In this document: piece by piece, positions 8,386 through 16,558 of the stretch | How positions within the stretch are numbered: position 1 is the stretch's first letter | Layout of the letters: every line of letters starts with the position of its first letter | From: an uncultured Mycobacterium sp. | GTDB taxonomy: Bacteria > Actinomycetota > Actinomycetes > Mycobacteriales > Mycobacteriaceae | Assembly (NCBI GenBank): GCA_900078375.1 | Contig: FLQS01000035.1 | Span: forward strand, 1-60,833 | Length of the DNA: 60,833 nucleotides | Direction of reading: 5' to 3' | The notes under the pieces: model-generated | Database searches by the model: none | What the model saw: only the letters and a program-made list of their open reading frames with translations | Told to the model about the DNA's origin: nothing | Translations under genes and position numbers: made by a program

Positions 8386-10494
8386 CTGACACGCGACGAG
8401 GCCCAGGCCATCCTGGAACAGTTGGCCGGGCCCACCGCGGTCCTGCGCGACGATCAATGGACGGCCATCGAAGCGCTGGTGGTGCATCGCCGCCAGGCGC
8501 TGGTTGTGCAGCGCACCGGCTGGGGCAAGTCGGCGGTGTATTTCATCGCCGCCAAGCTGCTGCGCGAGCGGGGCCACGGCGCGACGGTCATCGTGTCGCC
8601 CTTGCTGGCGCTGATGCGCAACCAGGTCGCCGCCGCTCAACGCGCAGGCGTTCGCGCGGCCACCATCAACTCCGGCAATGTCACCGAGTGGGACGAGATT
8701 CACCAGCGGGTCAACAGCGGTGACCTCGATGTCCTGCTGGTCAGCCCGGAACGGCTGAACAACCCGGAGTTTCGCGACACCGTGTTGCCCGCACTTGCCG
8801 CCGATGCCGGACTGGTGGTGGTCGACGAGGCGCACTGCGTCTCGGACTGGGGCCACGACTTTCGGCCCGACTATCGGCGGATCCGAACGTTGATCGCCGA
8901 ACTCGGTTCGGATGTACCGGTTTTGGCGACCACCGCCACCGCCAACGATCGTGTCGTCAACGATGTCGCGGCTCAGCTGGGCGTCGGCCGTGCCGACAAT
9001 GTGCCGGGTGGTGGCCGCGACACGTTGGTGCTACGCGGTGGGCTGGATCGTGAGTCGTTGCGGTTGTCGGTGATCCAGGCCGGCGGTGGTGCGCAGCGCA
9101 CCGCCTGGCTCGCCGAGCACCTGGATTCGCTGCCGGGTTCCGGAATCGTCTACACGCTGACCGTCGCCCAGGCGCACGATGTGGCGGCGCTGCTCCGTGA
9201 GCGTGGGCACCAGGTGGCCGCGTACACCGGGTCGACGGAAACCGCTGAGCGAGAACAACTCGAAACGGATCTGCTGGGCAATCGGGTGAAGGCGCTGATC
9301 GCCACCTCGGCGCTGGGAATGGGATTCGACAAACCGGATCTCGGATTCGTCGTCCATCTCGGAGCGCCCTCGTCACCGATCGCGTACTACCAGCAGGTCG
9401 GTCGTGCGGGCCGCTCGACGGACAGCGCCGAGGTGGTGCTGTTGCCCGGCCGTGAGGATCAGGACGTCTGGCGATATTTCGCGTCGGTGGCGTTTCCCTC
9501 GGAAGCCATGGTGCGGAACGTGATTCGTGAACTGGAGCCCGACCGTCCACAGTCGACACCCGCCTTGGAGCCGCTGGTGGACCTGGGTCGCACCCGGCTG
9601 GAGATGGTGCTGAAGGTGCTCGACGTCGACGGTGCGGTGCGGCGGGTCAAAGGCGGCTGGCTCGCCACCGGTCAACCGTGGGATTACGACGAGGCCCGCT
9701 ACCGCCAACTCGACGAGGCCCGCCGCCGTGAGCAGCAGGCGATGCTCGACTATCAGAGCACCGACGAATGCCGAATGACGTTTCTGCGCCGACAACTCGA
9801 CGATCCCGATCTCACCGACGGCGAACGGTGCGGGCGGTGCGACAACTGCGCGGGTGCCCACTTCGGTGCAGCAGTGAACGAAGATGCGGCGGCGCTCGTC
9901 CAGGAGCGGTTGATGCGACCCGGCGTGGAGATCACTCCGCGCAAGCAATGGCCGTCGGGGCTGGGAAAGCTGGGCGTCACCCTCAGTGGCCGCATCGGTG
10001 ACGGTCCCGCGCCGGGCCGGGCGATTGGGCGATTGACCGACCTGGGCTGGGGCCCACGCCTGCGTCGCTTGATCGACGAACCCGACGCCGAAGTGCCGCC
10101 GGATGTGGTGCAGGCGGCAGTCAAGGTGCTGGCCGCGTGGGACTGGGCGAGCCGTCCGACTGCGGTGCTGGCCCTGGACTCGGCTACCCATCCCGTCCTG
10201 ATCACGTCGCTGGCCCGTGAACTGGCCCGGCTCGGCAGACTGACCGACCTCGGGGTGCTGCGCTACGCCGCGGGGCACCGGCCGGTCGGCGCGGCCAACT
10301 CGGCCTATCGGGTCGCCGCCCTGGATGGAGCGTGGTCGCCGCCGGATCCGGCGGCGATCGCCGCAGCAGACGGACCGGTGCTGCTCGTCGACGACCTGAC
10401 CGATACCGGGTGGACGCTGACGATGGCCGCGCGAGTGGTGACCGAGGCCGGCGCGCCCGCTGTGCTGCCCCTGGTGCTCGCGGCCACCAGCTGA
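8386..10494 (+). CDS. recQ: RecQ-family helicase with C-terminal phosphoribosyltransferase-like region
   Basis: An ATP-dependent 3'-5' DNA helicase. Walker A RTGWGKS is near 8513-8533, the DEAH-type box is VVDEAHCVSDWGHDF, motif VI is QQVGRAGRS, and a RecQ zinc cluster is formed by the Cys residues in DECRMTF and ERCGRCDNC. No HRDC domain is seen. Instead the last 200 or so residues end in PVLLVDDLTDTGWTLT (about 10378-10425), which has the form of a PRPP-binding motif. The start is uncertain. Downstream of hsaF the frame has no ATG or GTG before the conserved region; CTG at 8386 with AGGGG 5 nt upstream or TTG at 8422 are the best candidates. In M. tuberculosis this position holds PPE genes. 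Confidence 0.85.
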   Translation: MTRDEAQAILEQLAGPTAVLRDDQWTAIEALVVHRRQALVVQRTGWGKSAVYFIAAKLLRERGHGATVIVSPLLALMRNQVAAAQRAGVRAATINSGNVTEWDEIHQRVNSGDLDVLLVSPERLNNPEFRDTVLPALAADAGLVVVDEAHCVSDWGHDFRPDYRRIRTLIAELGSDVPVLATTATANDRVVNDVAAQLGVGRADNVPGGGRDTLVLRGGLDRESLRLSVIQAGGGAQRTAWLAEHLDSLPGSGIVYTLTVAQAHDVAALLRERGHQVAAYTGSTETAEREQLETDLLGNRVKALIATSALGMGFDKPDLGFVVHLGAPSSPIAYYQQVGRAGRSTDSAEVVLLPGREDQDVWRYFASVAFPSEAMVRNVIRELEPDRPQSTPALEPLVDLGRTRLEMVLKVLDVDGAVRRVKGGWLATGQPWDYDEARYRQLDEARRREQQAMLDYQSTDECRMTFLRRQLDDPDLTDGERCGRCDNCAGAHFGAAVNEDAAALVQERLMRPGVEITPRKQWPSGLGKLGVTLSGRIGDGPAPGRAIGRLTDLGWGPRLRRLIDEPDAEVPPDVVQAAVKVLAAWDWASRPTAVLALDSATHPVLITSLARELARLGRLTDLGVLRYAAGHRPVGAANSAYRVAALDGAWSPPDPAAIAAADGPVLLVDDLTDTGWTLTMAARVVTEAGAPAVLPLVLAATS

Positions 10495-10578
10495 CGGGTA
10501 ACACCGGCTCAGACCCGCGCGACGTTCCCTTCAGTGGCTGCGCGGCGATCGTGCTGTGCGCCTGAAGGGAGAACTGCA

Positions 10579-10962
10579 ATGCTCGTCCGCCGTGTCGTCC
10601 TGACCGTGCTCACCGCAGGCGCGGCCTGTGCCCTGTCGATTCCGTCCGCCAGCGCCGAACCCGCGCCCGCTCCCGCGGCCGCCCCCGACTGCACAGCCGC
10701 CGGCCTGTCGTCCACGATCAGCTCGGTCACCAAGAACCTTTCGGACTACTTCGCCGTGCACCCCGACGCCAACCAGGCCCTGATCGACGCCACCCGGCAA
10801 TCGGGGTTCTCCGCGATCGGCGCGTTCAACACCTACTTCAACGACCATCCCGACCAGGCCAACGACATCCGGGCCATCAAGGCGCCGCTGGTCGACTTCC
10901 AGAACCAGTGCGGCCTGCAGGTGGAGCCGGCCGAGGCGCTGGTCGTCATCGGCGAGCTGTAG
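10579..10962 (+). CDS. Small secreted haem-binding (haemophore-like) protein
   Basis: The 127-aa precursor has a clear Sec signal ending PSASAEP, then a Pro/Ala spacer and a helical domain of about 90 residues with two cysteines (PDCTAAG and NQCGLQ). Size, cysteine spacing and the motif YFNDHPDQANDIRAIKAPL match the mycobacterial haemophore family (Rv0203-like). The ATG at 10579 follows GAAGGGAG. Whether it binds haem cannot be read from the sequence. Confidence 0.78.
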   Translation: MLVRRVVLTVLTAGAACALSIPSASAEPAPAPAAAPDCTAAGLSSTISSVTKNLSDYFAVHPDANQALIDATRQSGFSAIGAFNTYFNDHPDQANDIRAIKAPLVDFQNQCGLQVEPAEALVVIGEL

Positions 10963-10980
10963 TCACCACTGGGTCTGTCG

Positions 10981-11883
10981 TCACCAATGGGGCTTGCTGC
11001 CGCCGAGCTGCGCGGTGAGCGCGTCGCCGGCGGCGACCAATCCGCGTGCGTGCTTGGCGATCTCCGAGTCGGTGAGCGCCCGGCCGATCTGAAGCGACAC
11101 CACCATCACTTGCCGGTGGTGGTGGTCGTAGACGGGTGCGGAGATGACGCTGACATCGTGACGCTGGCGGGCCCCCTCGGCCTCGCTGCTCAAATACACC
11201 CGCTCGCCGATATCGGAGATCAACTCACCCAGCAGCGCGCGCAGCTCGTCGGGCAGCGTGCTCGACATGCCGGCCATCATCGCGTACAGCCGCCGGCCGC
11301 CGGGGGTGAGGCGCTCGACGAGATACCCCGCCGTCCGGCATTCGGCGATCACGCGGTCGAGCCGCTGTGTTTCGGTGCGCAGCGGGATCGTCGGGGCCCG
11401 GTCCAGCCAGCTGCGCAGGGCATCGTCGTCCCAGAGCACGAACATCAGGCCCACCGGCGGGGCGAAGGGGTAGCTCTGCCCGACGCGCACCCCGACATCG
11501 GAGCCGGGTGGTTCGACCAGCTCCAGCAGCGTGATCCGGTCGTCGACGACGGCGGCCAGCGCCGCGGTGGTGTCGAAGGATTTCGACAGCCGGGCCAGCT
11601 CGGCGCGCGCGGCCGGGTTGACCCGCAGCGATTCCTGCGCCAGGTGGCCCAGCCCGATCAGGCTGGGACCCAGCCGGTAGGTCTTGTCGGTGTCGCGCAC
11701 CAGGTAGCCGGACTCGGTCAGGGTCGTGACGATGCCCAGGCAGGTCGGCTTCGCCAGGTGCAACCGGCGGGCCAGCTCCGAGAGCCCGAACCGCTCCTGC
11801 GGGTGCCTGGCCAGAAAGTCCAGAACCGCCACCACGCGCTGCGTGGGGGGAGATGATCGACCAGGAGTGGACGGGTCCGGCAT
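10981..11883 (-). CDS. IclR-family transcriptional regulator
   Basis: The 300-aa protein has an N-terminal winged helix (RVVAVLDFLARHP to RLHLAKPTCLGIVTTL) and a C-terminal GAF-like effector domain, the usual IclR plan. It is transcribed away from the Rv3531c-like operon, and the 124-bp gap between them holds a KstR operator. An imperfect inverted repeat, ATATGGACC (11910-11918) and GGTCCAATAT (11980-11989), straddles that operator and could be its own binding site, so it may co-regulate the operon. The ligand is unknown. Confidence 0.88.
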   Translation of the reverse strand: MPDPSTPGRSSPPTQRVVAVLDFLARHPQERFGLSELARRLHLAKPTCLGIVTTLTESGYLVRDTDKTYRLGPSLIGLGHLAQESLRVNPAARAELARLSKSFDTTAALAAVVDDRITLLELVEPPGSDVGVRVGQSYPFAPPVGLMFVLWDDDALRSWLDRAPTIPLRTETQRLDRVIAECRTAGYLVERLTPGGRRLYAMMAGMSSTLPDELRALLGELISDIGERVYLSSEAEGARQRHDVSVISAPVYDHHHRQVMVVSLQIGRALTDSEIAKHARGLVAAGDALTAQLGGSKPHW

Positions 11884-11939
11884 TGCAAAATCCTACCTCT
11901 ACGTTCCAGATATGGACCATTGACTTGGTTGACTGGGAT

Positions 11940-11953
11940 TAGAACGCGTTCTA
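11940..11953. promoter_or_regulatory. KstR operator, Rv3531c-like operon
   Basis: TAGAACGCGTTCTA is a perfect dyad matching TnnAACnnGTTnnA. It lies 54 bp upstream of the ATG at 12008 and 56 bp from the divergent IclR start. Confidence 0.9.
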
Positions 11954-12007
11954 GTCTCAGTCGGAGAACGTACCAGAGCGGTCCAATATTGAAACGCGAG
12001 GCGGTCG

Positions 12008-13135
12008 ATGTATACCCAACCACTAGTGGACGCCATTGCCGAGTCCGAACGTCTGGTCTCCGAAGCGCCGTTCATTGAGTCCGAGGCCGATCTGCTGGAG
12101 GGGCTGCAATATCTGGCGGGCTGCGTCGCGGCCTGTACGCACGTTGCCTTCGACTACGACCGCGACCATCCGTTCCTGCATTCGGGCACCGGACCGTTCA
12201 CCAAGATGGGTCTGGACAACCCGGACACGATGTACTTCGGCACCAGGGTGGCGGCCGGCCGCGAGTATGTCGTCACCGGCAAGCGTGGGACCACGACCGA
12301 CGTCAGCTTCCAGTTGCTCGGCGGTGAGTACACCGATGCGGTGGTCCCCGACAGCGAGACGGCGTTCGACGACCGCAAGCTGGACATCGCCGCCGACGGC
12401 ACCTTCGAGTGGCGATTCACCCCGGACACCAACGCGCAGCTGGTGATTCGCGAGGTATACAACGACTGGTCCGCCCAGCGCGGCAGCTTTGCGATCGCCC
12501 GCACCGACACCGCAGGCACCGCGCCGCCGGCGCTGACCAAAGATCTGATCGAAAGGCGTTGGGCGACTGCGGGTAAGCAGCTGGTGCAGCGGGTCAAGAC
12601 CTGGTTGCAGTTCCCGAAGTGGTTCTACGACAACCTGCCGGTCAACACGCTGACCGCGCCGCGTCTCACCCCGGGTGGCCTGGCTACCCAGTACTCGTCG
12701 GTGGGCCACTACGACATCACGCCTGAGCAGGCACTGATCCTGACGTTGCCGGTCACCGATGCCCCGTACCTCGGATTCCAGCTCGGCAGCCTGTGGTACA
12801 TCTCGCTGGACTACATCAACCACCAGACCTCCCTGAACGGTACTCAGGCACAAGCTGATCCGGACGGCAAGATCCGCATCGTCGTCGCCGACCAGAACCC
12901 AGGGGTGACCAACTGGGTCGAGACACTCGGGCACGCCAAGGGCTACCTGCAGTTCCGCTGGCAGCGGGTCTCGCGCGAACTGACGGAGGCCGACGGCCCC
13001 ACCCTGGAGCTGGTCGATCTCGACGCGGTGGCGGGCAAGCTGCCCTACTACGAGCACAACAAGATCTCCGACGACGACTGGCGCCAGCGAATCGCGCTGC
13101 GTCAGCAACTAATTGGCAACAGGATGGTGGGATAA
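12008..13135 (+). CDS. Rv3531c-like conserved protein (DUF1214 type)
   Basis: The 375-aa product has exactly the length I recall for M. tuberculosis Rv3531c, a KstR-regulon protein of unknown function. No signal peptide or membrane helix is seen. The C-terminal half (QYSSVGHYDITPEQALILTL onward) resembles the beta-rich DUF1214 domain. It is the first gene of an operon with an SDR and a sulfotransferase-like protein, with 3 bp to the next gene, and is under a perfect KstR operator, so a steroid-related role is likely but unproven. Confidence 0.85.
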   Translation: MYTQPLVDAIAESERLVSEAPFIESEADLLEGLQYLAGCVAACTHVAFDYDRDHPFLHSGTGPFTKMGLDNPDTMYFGTRVAAGREYVVTGKRGTTTDVSFQLLGGEYTDAVVPDSETAFDDRKLDIAADGTFEWRFTPDTNAQLVIREVYNDWSAQRGSFAIARTDTAGTAPPALTKDLIERRWATAGKQLVQRVKTWLQFPKWFYDNLPVNTLTAPRLTPGGLATQYSSVGHYDITPEQALILTLPVTDAPYLGFQLGSLWYISLDYINHQTSLNGTQAQADPDGKIRIVVADQNPGVTNWVETLGHAKGYLQFRWQRVSRELTEADGPTLELVDLDAVAGKLPYYEHNKISDDDWRQRIALRQQLIGNRMVG

Positions 13136-13138
13136 CAC

Positions 13139-13921
13139 ATGGCCGGCTTGCTCGAGAACAAGGTCGTCGTGATCAGTGGCGTTGGTCCGGCGCTGGGAAC
13201 CACGCTGGCGCGCCGATGTGCCGAGGAAGGCGCCGACCTGGTGCTGGCGGCGCGGACGGTCGGGCGCCTGGACGATGTGGCCAAGACGGTCACCGACCTC
13301 GGCCGCCGCGCGGTGTCGGTGGGCACCGACATCACCGACGAGGACCAGGTCGACAATCTGGTCAAGCAGACCCTGGACGCATACGGCAAGGTTGACGTGT
13401 TGATCAACAACGCGTTCAAGGTGCCGTCGATGAAGCCCTTCGCCAACACCACGTTCGACCACATCCGCGAGACGGTGGAGCTCACGGTGCTCGGCGCGCT
13501 GCGGCTGATCCAGGGCTTCACCCCGGCACTGGTCGAGGCCAAGGGCTCGGTGGTCAACGTGAACTCGATGGTGCTGCGGCACTCCGACCCCAAGCAGGGT
13601 GCCTACAAGTTGGCCAAGGCGGCGCTGCTGTCGATGTCGCAGTCGCTGGCCAGTGAACTCGGACCGCAGGGTATCCGGGTTAATTCCGTTCTGCCGGGCT
13701 ATATCTGGGGCGGAACCCTGCAGGGCTACTTCGAGCACCAGGCCGGCAAGTACGGCACCACCGTCGACGAGATCTACAAGGCCGCCGCCGTCAACAGTGA
13801 TCTCAAGCGGCTGCCCACCGAGGATGAAGTGGCCTCGGCCATCCTGTTCATGGCCAGCGATCTGTCCAACGGCATCACCGGCCAGACGCTGGACGTGAAC
13901 TGCGGGGAGTATCACAACTGA
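13139..13921 (+). CDS. Short-chain dehydrogenase/reductase (Rv3530c-like)
   Basis: The 260-aa SDR has a cofactor motif in VVVISGVGPALGTTLA, where the usual TGxxxGxG is altered to SGVGPALG. It has DVLINNAF for the NNAG motif and a catalytic YKLAK (YxxxK) after VNSMVLRHSDP. The family oxidises or reduces hydroxyl groups with NAD(P)H; the substrate is probably steroid-derived given the operon. Its stop overlaps the next start (TGATG). Confidence 0.88.
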   Translation: MAGLLENKVVVISGVGPALGTTLARRCAEEGADLVLAARTVGRLDDVAKTVTDLGRRAVSVGTDITDEDQVDNLVKQTLDAYGKVDVLINNAFKVPSMKPFANTTFDHIRETVELTVLGALRLIQGFTPALVEAKGSVVNVNSMVLRHSDPKQGAYKLAKAALLSMSQSLASELGPQGIRVNSVLPGYIWGGTLQGYFEHQAGKYGTTVDEIYKAAAVNSDLKRLPTEDEVASAILFMASDLSNGITGQTLDVNCGEYHN

Positions 13922-15072
13922 TGGCTGACAAAACCGTGAGTGACTTCCTCAGCGTCGAGAGCCTGCTCGCCTCGGCCACCAAAGCCACGGGCTTGGACGA
14001 CTTCGGCGTCGATGACGACAATTACCGAGAAGCGCTGAGTGTGCTGCTCGAGGCGTTTCGCAACGACGCGGACCTGACCGAGCTCGGCAGCAAGATGCAG
14101 CGGTTCTTCGTGCGAAATGCCTTGGTGGCCAGGCTGGTTTCCGAGGCCGCCTTCAAACAATATCCGCAGCATGTGGACGTGCCGATCGAACGACCGATCT
14201 TCGTCACCGGGCTGCCGCGCACCGGAACCACCGCACTGCACCGGCTGCTGTGTGGCGACCCGCGCCACCAGGGATTGGAACTGTGGCTGGCCGAGTTCCC
14301 GCAGCCCCGGCCGCCCCGGGAAACCTGGAAGGACAACCCCGTCTTCCAGCAGATCGATGCGCAGTTCACCAAGGCCCATGAGGAGAACCCGGACTACACG
14401 GGCTTGCACTACATGACCGCCGACGAGGTGGAGGAGTGCTGGCAGCTGCTGCGGCAGTCACTGCACTCGGTGTCCTACGAGACGCTCGCGCATGTGCCGA
14501 CCTACGCGCAGTGGCTGGCAGGTCAGGATTGGACGAAGTCCTATGCGCGGCACCGCAAGAATCTGCAACTGATCGGGCTCAACGAGCCGGAGAAGCGTTG
14601 GGTGCTCAAGAATCCCAGTCACCTGTTCGCCCTGGATGCGGTGTTCGCCGTCTACCCCGATGCGCTGATCCTGCAGTGCCATCGGCCGGCTGAGACGATC
14701 ATGGCGTCGATGTGCTCGCTGGCTCAACACACCACCGAGGGCTGGTCGAACACGTTCACGGGCGAGGTCATCGGCGCCGATTCACTGGAGACCTGGTCGC
14801 GCGGGCTGGAGCAGTTCAATACCGCACGCGCCAAGCAGAATCCGGCGCAGTTCTACGATGTGGACTACTTCCAGCTCATCAAGGAACCGATCCGCACCGT
14901 GGAGAACATCTACGCGCACTTCGGTATCGAGATGACCGACGAGGCGCGCGCGGCGATCCAGCGCACCGACGAGGAGAGCAAGCAGGGCCCGCGGGCGCCC
15001 AAGCACACGTACTCGCTGGCCGACTACGGGTTGACCGAGGAGCAGGTCAAGGAGCGCTTCAAGGGGCTGTGA
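13921..15072 (+). CDS. Sulfotransferase-family protein (Rv3529c-like)
   Basis: The 383-aa protein carries the PAPS-binding loop FVTGLPRTGTTALHRLL near residues 96-112 and the later conserved LKNPSHLFALDAVFAVYPDA segment, as in the Sulfotransfer_3 group of mycobacteria. It would transfer sulfate from PAPS to a hydroxyl, possibly of a sterol or lipid; this is inference. Third gene of the KstR-controlled operon, sharing one base with the SDR stop. An 8-nt inverted repeat (15074-15081 with 15103-15110) just after the stop could end transcription. Confidence 0.85.
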   Translation: MADKTVSDFLSVESLLASATKATGLDDFGVDDDNYREALSVLLEAFRNDADLTELGSKMQRFFVRNALVARLVSEAAFKQYPQHVDVPIERPIFVTGLPRTGTTALHRLLCGDPRHQGLELWLAEFPQPRPPRETWKDNPVFQQIDAQFTKAHEENPDYTGLHYMTADEVEECWQLLRQSLHSVSYETLAHVPTYAQWLAGQDWTKSYARHRKNLQLIGLNEPEKRWVLKNPSHLFALDAVFAVYPDALILQCHRPAETIMASMCSLAQHTTEGWSNTFTGEVIGADSLETWSRGLEQFNTARAKQNPAQFYDVDYFQLIKEPIRTVENIYAHFGIEMTDEARAAIQRTDEESKQGPRAPKHTYSLADYGLTEEQVKERFKGL

Positions 15073-15099
15073 CACGGTGCAGGAGAGGGTGTAGTCGTG

Positions 15100-15552
15100 C
15101 TATGCACCGTCGGTGCCGTCGCGCAGGGAACGGATCATGCTCTGCAGGATCCGGAACGCGCCTGACTGCTCGGTCTCGGTCAGGCCGGCCAGCATTCTGA
15201 CCTCGACGGATCGGACCGCTACGGTGGCCTTCTCGAGGCTGCGTCGGCCGCGCGGCGTGAGCCGCGTAGGAAGAACCTTCCCGACGGGCGCCTCCGCAGG
15301 CCTGGTCACGTACCCGTCTCGTTCCAGGGCCTGGAGCAGCACGTTCATCGATTGCCGTGTCACGAACGCCCCCCGCGCAAGCTCGGAGTTCGACAAGCCC
15401 GGTCGTTGAGCCAGCAGCTCGAGGCAGGAGTAGTGCGTCACGCTCATCCCGAGCGGCCGCAGCACCTCCTCCATGGCTGCGCGGAGGGCGCTTGACGCCT
15501 CCTTCAGCAGGTATCCCAGTGACGTCTCGAGGTCGACGCCGTCTTGACTCAT
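15100..15552 (-). CDS. MarR-family regulator
   Basis: The 150-aa protein has a winged-helix domain (SVTHYSCLELLAQRPGLSNS to GAFVTRQSMNVLLQAL) and the basic wing DGYVTRPAE..GKVLPTRLTPRG, typical of MarR. The start at 15552 is chosen because it places the two palindromic operators directly upstream; longer in-frame starts would run across them. It is divergent from a VOC-family gene and probably represses both, with release by a small aromatic or reactive ligand (family knowledge). Confidence 0.88.
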   Translation of the reverse strand: MSQDGVDLETSLGYLLKEASSALRAAMEEVLRPLGMSVTHYSCLELLAQRPGLSNSELARGAFVTRQSMNVLLQALERDGYVTRPAEAPVGKVLPTRLTPRGRRSLEKATVAVRSVEVRMLAGLTETEQSGAFRILQSMIRSLRDGTDGA

Positions 15553-15568
15553 GTCAGTATTCTGACAT
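15551..15568. promoter_or_regulatory. MarR operator 1
   Basis: ATGTCAG-TATT-CTGACAT is a perfect 7-bp dyad with a 4-bp centre. It overlaps the start codon of the MarR gene, so binding should block its own expression. Confidence 0.8.
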
Positions 15569-15578
15569 AGGGTGCGCC

Positions 15579-15596
15579 GTGTCAGTAAACTGACAC
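15579..15596. promoter_or_regulatory. MarR operator 2
   Basis: GTGTCAG-TAAA-CTGACAC repeats the core TGTCAG/CTGACA of operator 1 with a centre-to-centre distance of 28 bp. It sits 20 bp upstream of the VOC gene. Confidence 0.8.
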
Positions 15597-15615
15597 GAAG
15601 AGAAGGAGCATCCTC

Positions 15616-15984
15616 ATGCCCGCCACCGGCCCCGACTTCATCTCGCTCCAAGCGCGCGACCTCGACGCTTCACAGGCGTTCTACGAGCAGTACCTCGGCC
15701 TCGTCCGCTCGCAGGCCGGACCTCCGCACGCCGTCGTCTTCGAGACGAAGCCGATCGCGTTCGCACTCCGCGACGTCATTCCCGGCACCGATCTCGCATC
15801 CGTTGCGCAGCCCGGCATCGGCGCCGCGATCTGGTTCCACGCCACAGACGTCCAGGCCATTCACGATGCTCTCGTCGCCGACGGTCACACGATCGTCTCC
15901 GGACCGATTGACGGCCCCTTCGGTCGGACATTCACGTTCGCTGACCCTGATGGCTACCAGGTCACTCTCCACGACCGCAACTGA
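15616..15984 (+). CDS. VOC-family (glyoxalase/dioxygenase-like) protein
   Basis: The 122-aa single-domain protein has the beta-alpha-beta-beta-beta pattern of the vicinal oxygen chelate family: DLDASQAFYEQYLGL, a mid-region IWFHATDVQAIHDAL and a C-terminal FADPDGYQVTLHD. It could be a glyoxalase, an antibiotic-binding resistance protein or a thiol transferase; the sequence does not decide. The ribosome site is GAAGGAG. With the MarR gene it forms a two-gene module between the Rv3529c-like and Rv3527-like genes. Confidence 0.82.
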   Translation: MPATGPDFISLQARDLDASQAFYEQYLGLVRSQAGPPHAVVFETKPIAFALRDVIPGTDLASVAQPGIGAAIWFHATDVQAIHDALVADGHTIVSGPIDGPFGRTFTFADPDGYQVTLHDRN

Positions 15985-16096
15985 TCGGCCCAAACGCACT
16001 GGACGATCACCGACCTGACGACGTTCTGCCGGCTAAGATACCCCTTCTGCGATGAGCCACTTTCGCGCCCGCGCATTGGTTCTCGCGCAAGAAGAT

Positions 16097-16558
16097 TCAG
16101 CCGTCGCCGGGGGCGGGGGCGCTGGAGTACTCCTCCAGGCAGCCCTCCGCCACGGCATGCTTGATGCTGTCGGACAATTTCGGGCAGGACCGGGTGCGGG
16201 CACTGGACCCGCCCGCCTCACGAATCTCGGCGAAGTAGGCGCAGCGCTGCTGGGCCTCGCTGCTCCACTGCACCGCGGTGTGCGCAGCGCCGAGCTTCTT
16301 GACCTTCACCGCGATATGGCAGTAGCGGCAGTCGACGTCGGCCAGGCCGGACGACAGGTAGCGCTCCCGGTCCTGGCGAGTGGCCTCGTGCATGGCGGCC
16401 ACCCGCTGCGGATCAGAGGCGAAATCGGGTGCCTTGGACCACGATCCGGGCGTGCCGTCGTCGTGCTCGTGCGGCTCGTCGTGCTCGTGCACGCCGAGCA
16501 GCTCCAGCATGGACCGCGCCAGATCGTCAACGTCGGGCGTCTGGTCCCCGGGGGTCAT
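16097..16558 (-). CDS. Rv3527-like conserved small protein
   Basis: The 153-aa soluble protein is similar in size and position to M. tuberculosis Rv3527. The N terminus is acidic and His-rich (GVHEHDEPHEHDD), and the centre has a CRYCH motif with further Cys residues in QQRCAYF, RSCPKL and EGCLEEY, which suggests metal binding. Its start overlaps the kshA stop by 4 bp (ATGA), so it is translated with KshA. The function is unknown. Confidence 0.8.
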   Translation of the reverse strand: MTPGDQTPDVDDLARSMLELLGVHEHDEPHEHDDGTPGSWSKAPDFASDPQRVAAMHEATRQDRERYLSSGLADVDCRYCHIAVKVKKLGAAHTAVQWSSEAQQRCAYFAEIREAGGSSARTRSCPKLSDSIKHAVAEGCLEEYSSAPAPGDG

